The notes beneath the pieces were generated by a model. The model saw only the letters and a program-made list of their open reading frames with translations, was not told the origin of the DNA and did not search any database. Position numbers and translations under genes: made by a program. 36,578 nucleotides of DNA from a candidate division Zixibacteria bacterium RBG_16_53_22 (GTDB taxonomy: Bacteria; Zixibacteria; MSB-5A5; UBA10806): contig MEWP01000159.1 in assembly GCA_001775395.1 (NCBI GenBank), positions 1-36,578 of the forward strand, in the 5' to 3' direction. This document shows, one piece after another, positions 33,240 through 36,578 of the stretch. Position 1 is the stretch's first letter. Every line of letters begins with the position of its first letter.

Positions 33240-33908
33240 TTGCAAGGCGATCTCTTATTCGGAGAACCCTATGGCGTCATCGGGGTCGATGAGGCCGGCA
33301 AAGGGGACTATTTCGGCCCGCTGGTGGTGGCGGCTTGTTTCGCCCATGAACAGATCGAGCGGGAGTTCGCGTCATTCGGTTTGAGAGAGAGCAAGAGAAC
33401 CTCCGACAGCCGGGCCTTTGTGCTTGAAAAACAGATCAAACGAATTTCGCCGCATCAGGTCATAGTTATCGGTCCCGAACGTTATAATGAGCTTCACGCC
33501 AAGATCAGGAATTTGAACAGGCTTTTGGCCTGGGGACATGCCCGGGCGCTGGAAAACCTCCTGGCGCAGGTCAATCCGATCGAGGTTATTTCCGACCAGT
33601 TCGGCGATAAGCGCCTGATTGAAAACGCCCTCATGGCCCGGGGGAGGGGAGTGAAATTGACTCAGATGCATCGGGCGGAGAGCGCTCCCGCGGTAGCGGC
33701 GGCCTCGATACTCGCCCGAGCCGAGTTTCTGAGGCGGCTGTCTGCCCTTTCGGCGCAATACGGCATGGAATTGCCTAAAGGAGCCGGCTCCATGGTCGAT
33801 GAGGCTGGCCGGAAATTCATAAAGGAAAAGGGACCCGATGAGCTTGTCATGATTGCCAAACTCCATTTTAAGAATACCCAGCGCATACTCGGTCGTGACG
33901 ACACCTGA
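33240..33908 (+). CDS. rnhC: Ribonuclease HIII, short form
   Basis: RNase HIII cuts RNA in RNA-DNA hybrids. The catalytic start GVDEAGKGDYFGPLVVAA contains the DEAGKGDYFGP form typical of HIII. The rest also fits HIII: LRESKRTSD, then the NLNRLLAWGHARALENLL stretch, ISDQFGDKRLI, AESAPAVAAASILARAEFL, LPKGAG and AKLHFKNTQRIL. The usual HIII has an N-terminal TBP-like substrate-binding domain of about 80 residues; here the core begins at residue 12, so that domain is absent. The only upstream in-frame start is TTG 33240 (or ATT 33231), with no strong ribosome-binding site. It follows efp by 17 bases. Confidence 0.85.
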   Translation: MQGDLLFGEPYGVIGVDEAGKGDYFGPLVVAACFAHEQIEREFASFGLRESKRTSDSRAFVLEKQIKRISPHQVIVIGPERYNELHAKIRNLNRLLAWGHARALENLLAQVNPIEVISDQFGDKRLIENALMARGRGVKLTQMHRAESAPAVAAASILARAEFLRRLSALSAQYGMELPKGAGSMVDEAGRKFIKEKGPDELVMIAKLHFKNTQRILGRDDT

Positions 33909-34083
33909 TTTGGAGCGTCGCCCGGGATAGAAAAGGTCAAGTAACAGGACTTTCCCCGAAAACCGGGCATAATTTCTTCGAGCTTTAATAATTTCATAGG
34001 ATTAGGCTTTTCCAGATCTGAGAATGATGATTTTTCAAAAAGCCGAGAAAAAATCGGGGGTTATTAAGACACCCGAAGCAGTT

Positions 34084-34218
34084 CAGCAGGTTCGTAGGTC
34101 GTTTGACCGTGAACCTGCTGGTTGAGAGGGCAAATGCGTGTCGGGTCGCGGCCATTTGGCCTACCCGGACGGGTCCGTATGGGCGACCCGACACAACCCA
34201 GAACGGGTCCGTCTGGAC
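34084..34218. repeat. Multi-hairpin intergenic element
   Basis: This lies in the 438-base gap between rnhC and the radical SAM gene. Hairpin 1 is CAGCAGGTTC / GAACCTGCTG (34084-34120, 10 bp) with GGTC / GACC inside. Hairpin 2 is an 11-bp stem GTGTCGGGTCG / CGACCCGACAC (34138-34194) enclosing GGCC-ATTT-GGCC and ACCC-GGAC-GGGT. Hairpin 3 is GTCC-GTCT-GGAC (34207-34218). ACGGGTCCGT occurs twice, once in element 2 and once just before hairpin 3. Stem pairing is seen directly; whether this is an RNA, a mobile repeat or a protein site is unknown. The remainder of 33909-34295 holds no credible gene. Confidence 0.75.
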
Positions 34219-34295
34219 GAGGGCAGCTTAGTGAAAGCAGCAATAGGTATCTGTGTGATAATTTCGGGGAAACGCCTCTTACGTAATCCTTGATA

Positions 34296-34323
34296 TTGAA
34301 TACAAAGCGTTATAGATTATAAT
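34296..34323 (+). promoter_or_regulatory. Sigma70-like promoter of the radical SAM gene
   Basis: TTGAAT and a perfect TATAAT are 16 bases apart. Transcription would begin near 34330, leaving a short leader of about 17 bases before ATG 34347. Confidence 0.6.
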
Positions 34324-34346
34324 CACCCTTAATCGGGGTGGTGGTC

Positions 34347-35510
34347 ATGTTAGAGCCGACTGGAAATGAAATTTGCCGCAGGAACTTCCTCAAAGCCTCA
34401 GGCTTTTGCCTGGGATACTCACTTATCGGCGCGCCGATTTCGTTGCCGGGCGGAATGATCCGACCCTTGAGCGAAGTTGCCGCAGATAACAGCAAACTTG
34501 AGTATCATCCTGCCCAATTCTATAAGAAGCTGGCCGATCTGGAGATCGAATGTGAGCTCTGCCCCAGGAAATGCGCCGTGGGCGATAAGGAGCGGGGCTT
34601 TTGCGGAGTGAGGGAGAACAAGGGGGGAGAATATTACACTCTCGTCTATGGTAATCCCTGCTCGACGAATATCGACCCCATCGAGAAAAAACCATTCTTT
34701 CATTTCTTCCCCGGCTCATCGGCGTTCTCTATCGCCACCGCGGGATGCAACCTCAACTGCAAATTCTGCCAGAATTGGCAAATCTCGCAATTCCGGCCCG
34801 AGCAGATCCGCAGCATGAAATACTCGCCCGATGAGATCGCGTCCATGGCGCTGCAATACGGCTGCCGCTCGATCGCTTATACCTACTCCGAGCCGACTGT
34901 TTTCTACGAATATATGCTCGATTGCGCGATTGCGGCGGAACAGCGTGGCGTCAAGTCGGTCATGGTCTCGGCGGGATTTATTTCACCGGAGCCGATGAAA
35001 AAACTCCTGCCGCATCTGTCAGCAGTCAAGATCGATTTGAAGGCGTTTGATCAGGAATACTATTCGAATATCTGCAATGGCGAATTGAAACCGGTTCTCG
35101 ACACGCTGGTGCTGCTGAAAAACTCCGGAATCTGGTTTGAAATTGTTTACCTAATGCTTCCCACGCTGAACGACGACCCCGGGAAAATATCGAAGCTCTG
35201 TTCATGGATTATCGATGAGCTTGGCCCTGATATTCCGATTCATTTCACTCGATTTCATCCTGAATACCTGCTGAAAAACCTGCCATCGACTCCGATTGCA
35301 AGCCTGGAGCAAGCCTGCCAAATCGCCAGGAAAACCGGCCTGAATTACCCTTATGTCGGCAACGTCTACGGCCATAAATGGGAAAATACATATTGCCCTG
35401 GATGCCAATCAGAAATCATCACGAGATCCGGGTTTCAGGTAAGCTCAATTCTTATTGAGAATGGCCGCTGCAAGAAATGCGGGCGCCAGATTCCCGGCAT
35501 ATGGTCCTGA
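34347..35510 (+). CDS. AmmeMemoRadiSam-type radical SAM enzyme with Tat signal
   Basis: The core has the radical SAM motif CNLNCKFC, with the N-terminal Cys cluster CELCPRKCAVGDKERGFCGVRENKGG and a C-terminal CPGC...CKKCGRQIPG, the layout of the AmmeMemoRadiSam system radical SAM proteins (related to PflA activases). The start is set at ATG 34347, five bases after GGGGTGG; the track's GTG would add three residues. The N terminus ICRRNFLKASGFCLGYSLIGAP fits a twin-arginine signal (RRxFLK then a hydrophobic stretch), so the folded, cluster-bearing enzyme could be exported or membrane held. AMMECR1 and Memo partners are not in the window. The stop overlaps the next gene by 10 bases. Confidence 0.88.
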   Translation: MLEPTGNEICRRNFLKASGFCLGYSLIGAPISLPGGMIRPLSEVAADNSKLEYHPAQFYKKLADLEIECELCPRKCAVGDKERGFCGVRENKGGEYYTLVYGNPCSTNIDPIEKKPFFHFFPGSSAFSIATAGCNLNCKFCQNWQISQFRPEQIRSMKYSPDEIASMALQYGCRSIAYTYSEPTVFYEYMLDCAIAAEQRGVKSVMVSAGFISPEPMKKLLPHLSAVKIDLKAFDQEYYSNICNGELKPVLDTLVLLKNSGIWFEIVYLMLPTLNDDPGKISKLCSWIIDELGPDIPIHFTRFHPEYLLKNLPSTPIASLEQACQIARKTGLNYPYVGNVYGHKWENTYCPGCQSEIITRSGFQVSSILIENGRCKKCGRQIPGIWS

Positions 35511-36578
35511 CCAACGGCCTTGGCTCAAAAGCGAACGCCATATTGCTGGGCGTCTGCTCATTGGGCACACAGGCTGTCGTCCTCAGGTTGACGCTGTCCT
35601 CGCAGAGCGGTGGCGAGATATACGCGGCGCTGGCGCTCGGCGGGTGGATTGCCTCGGTTGGGATGGGAGCGCTGCTGGGACGGATGCTCGGCGCGAAACA
35701 CCTCTCGACCGCCTGGCTTTTGTCGTCTATTATCAAACTTCCCGTGGCGGCCCTCATCTTTGTTTACCCCTCATTCTATACCGGGCTCTTGGATCCGATT
35801 AAGTTCCTTCCGCTTATTCTAATGGCCATTGCGCCGACCGGGCTGATCTACGGCGCCATTTTTTCTCTGATTATTTCACCAGAGGACAAGGCATCGATTA
35901 TTTACGGAGCCGAGGCCATCGGCTCGGTACTTGGAGGCCTTGGTGCGACTCTATGGGCCTTCGCAGGGCTGGGTGATTTTGGGCTTCTGGCGCTCCTCGT
36001 CGGAGTGGAGCTTGGGCTGGCATTCAAAAAGAGGGCTTTCCGATTTCTATTGCCGGCGCTGGGCCTCGTTGCCGGGCTCATTTTTTGGCCGGGGCTTGAG
36101 CGAGGCCTGAGCGAAATGCGATGGCCCGGATTCAAGGCGGAAATCATATCGCACGGGCCATCAGGTACCTGGATCAGGCTCGAACGTCAGGGCCAGGTCA
36201 CGATTATTCACAACGGCACGCAGATAGCGTCGATCCCCGACAGGCCAATGGCGGAGGAGGCGCTCTTCTGGCCGCTGTTATATCACCCCAATCCCCGAAA
36301 TATGCTGTTGATCGGGTTCGAAGGAATACCGGTTTCCGAATACTTGCCTGATGATATAAGAGCTCTTAGATTGCTGTTCGACCGCGCCTATCTCAGGATG
36401 AATGTCACTGATTCATCGGAAGTTATCTTCACCGATCCCCTGGGCTACTCGGGAGGGAAATTCGATATTGTTGCAGTTCGGCTCTACGGGGCGGCCAACC
36501 TGGCCGATTACAGATTTGAGACAGAGCGTTTTTTCAGGCGTTGCCGGCGCCTCCTAAATGAGGATGGAATCCTTTTCG
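35501..36578 (+). CDS. Membrane-fused spermidine-synthase-like protein (3' partial)
   Basis: This reading frame is missing from the track because it runs off the window without a stop. It begins at the ATG giving MVLTNGLGSKANAILL, ten bases before the radical SAM stop. Roughly the first 190 residues form about seven or eight membrane helices. A cytoplasmic spermidine-synthase-like domain follows (TIIHNGTQIASIPDRPMAEEALFWPLLYHPNPRNMLLIG). The SAM-binding glycine loop, usually IGGGDG, reads IGFEGIP, and the acidic strand near the active site reads AVRLYG where DLPDP is typical. Polyamine synthesis is therefore doubtful. Such fused proteins are common and unassigned. The C terminus is outside the window. 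Confidence 0.8.
   Translation, partial: MVLTNGLGSKANAILLGVCSLGTQAVVLRLTLSSQSGGEIYAALALGGWIASVGMGALLGRMLGAKHLSTAWLLSSIIKLPVAALIFVYPSFYTGLLDPIKFLPLILMAIAPTGLIYGAIFSLIISPEDKASIIYGAEAIGSVLGGLGATLWAFAGLGDFGLLALLVGVELGLAFKKRAFRFLLPALGLVAGLIFWPGLERGLSEMRWPGFKAEIISHGPSGTWIRLERQGQVTIIHNGTQIASIPDRPMAEEALFWPLLYHPNPRNMLLIGFEGIPVSEYLPDDIRALRLLFDRAYLRMNVTDSSEVIFTDPLGYSGGKFDIVAVRLYGAANLADYRFETERFFRRCRRLLNEDGILF

Noticed and set aside
34043-34060. Terminator for rnhC (CCGA...TCGG hairpin)
   Set aside because: The stem is only four base pairs and no T-run follows on the plus strand.
1-36578. tRNA genes, CRISPR array, transposase or integrase
   Set aside because: No cloverleaf with a GGTTCGAnTCC arm, no regularly spaced repeats and no recombinase motifs were found by reading both strands; a tRNAscan-SE or profile run could still find something I missed.

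Overview
The window is a dense, mostly plus-strand bacterial chromosome segment. It is fairly GC-rich, with many genes a few bases apart or overlapping by 4 to 50 bases. No rRNA, tRNA, CRISPR array, transposase or phage gene is visible. The gene mix points to a diderm, probably anaerobic bacterium of the FCB group or a neighbouring candidate phylum such as Zixibacteria. The evidence is LolC/E-LolD (outer membrane), a ferredoxin-dependent 2-oxoacid oxidoreductase, a Por/T9SS-like C-terminal sorting domain, and McsA-McsB-ClpC. The phylum is inference; a 16S rRNA or marker-gene tree would decide it.

Layout. 1-5202: a partial GAF-GGDEF diguanylate cyclase, then a cell-wall recycling run (NagZ-like GH3, AnmK, SpoIID/LytB) and a nitrilase-family hydrolase. 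5213-7551: a ComEA-like HHH protein, a PilM-like protein, RsmD and CoaD. 7588-11034: LysS, LolC/E, LolD. 11111-15197: McsA, McsB and ClpC (protein-arginine phosphorylation and degradation), closed by a strong terminator. 15331-18501: UvrB (apparently leaderless), an unrecognised lipoprotein and a 62-residue Cys-rich protein. 18672-21326: a four-subunit VOR/KOR-type oxidoreductase with a good promoter and tandem terminators.

21327-23063 looks accessory. An AT-richer secreted LVIVD beta-propeller gene is flanked by palindromic and imperfect direct repeats. On the minus strand (25653 to 23064) follow FabL, a membrane protein with a MerB-like domain lacking the catalytic residues, and YhhQ. 26009-27843 is a compact three-gene cassette (small CPPYC protein, multi-pass membrane protein, membrane-tethered PAS-LuxR regulator); it is my best candidate for an undescribed signalling system. 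It is followed by a short HTH protein, then YjbQ and a TGS GTPase (minus strand), a large AsmA-like protein, EF-P with a Gln at the usually modified loop tip, and a short RNase HIII. A 438-base intergenic region with several strong hairpins precedes a Tat-signal radical SAM enzyme (AmmeMemoRadiSam type) that overlaps a membrane-fused spermidine-synthase-like gene running off the right edge.

Sigma70-like promoters could be read upstream of the oxidoreductase, LVIVD, AsmA, EF-P and radical SAM genes. Most lines of the ORF track are antisense or frame-shifted shadows of these genes and are omitted.
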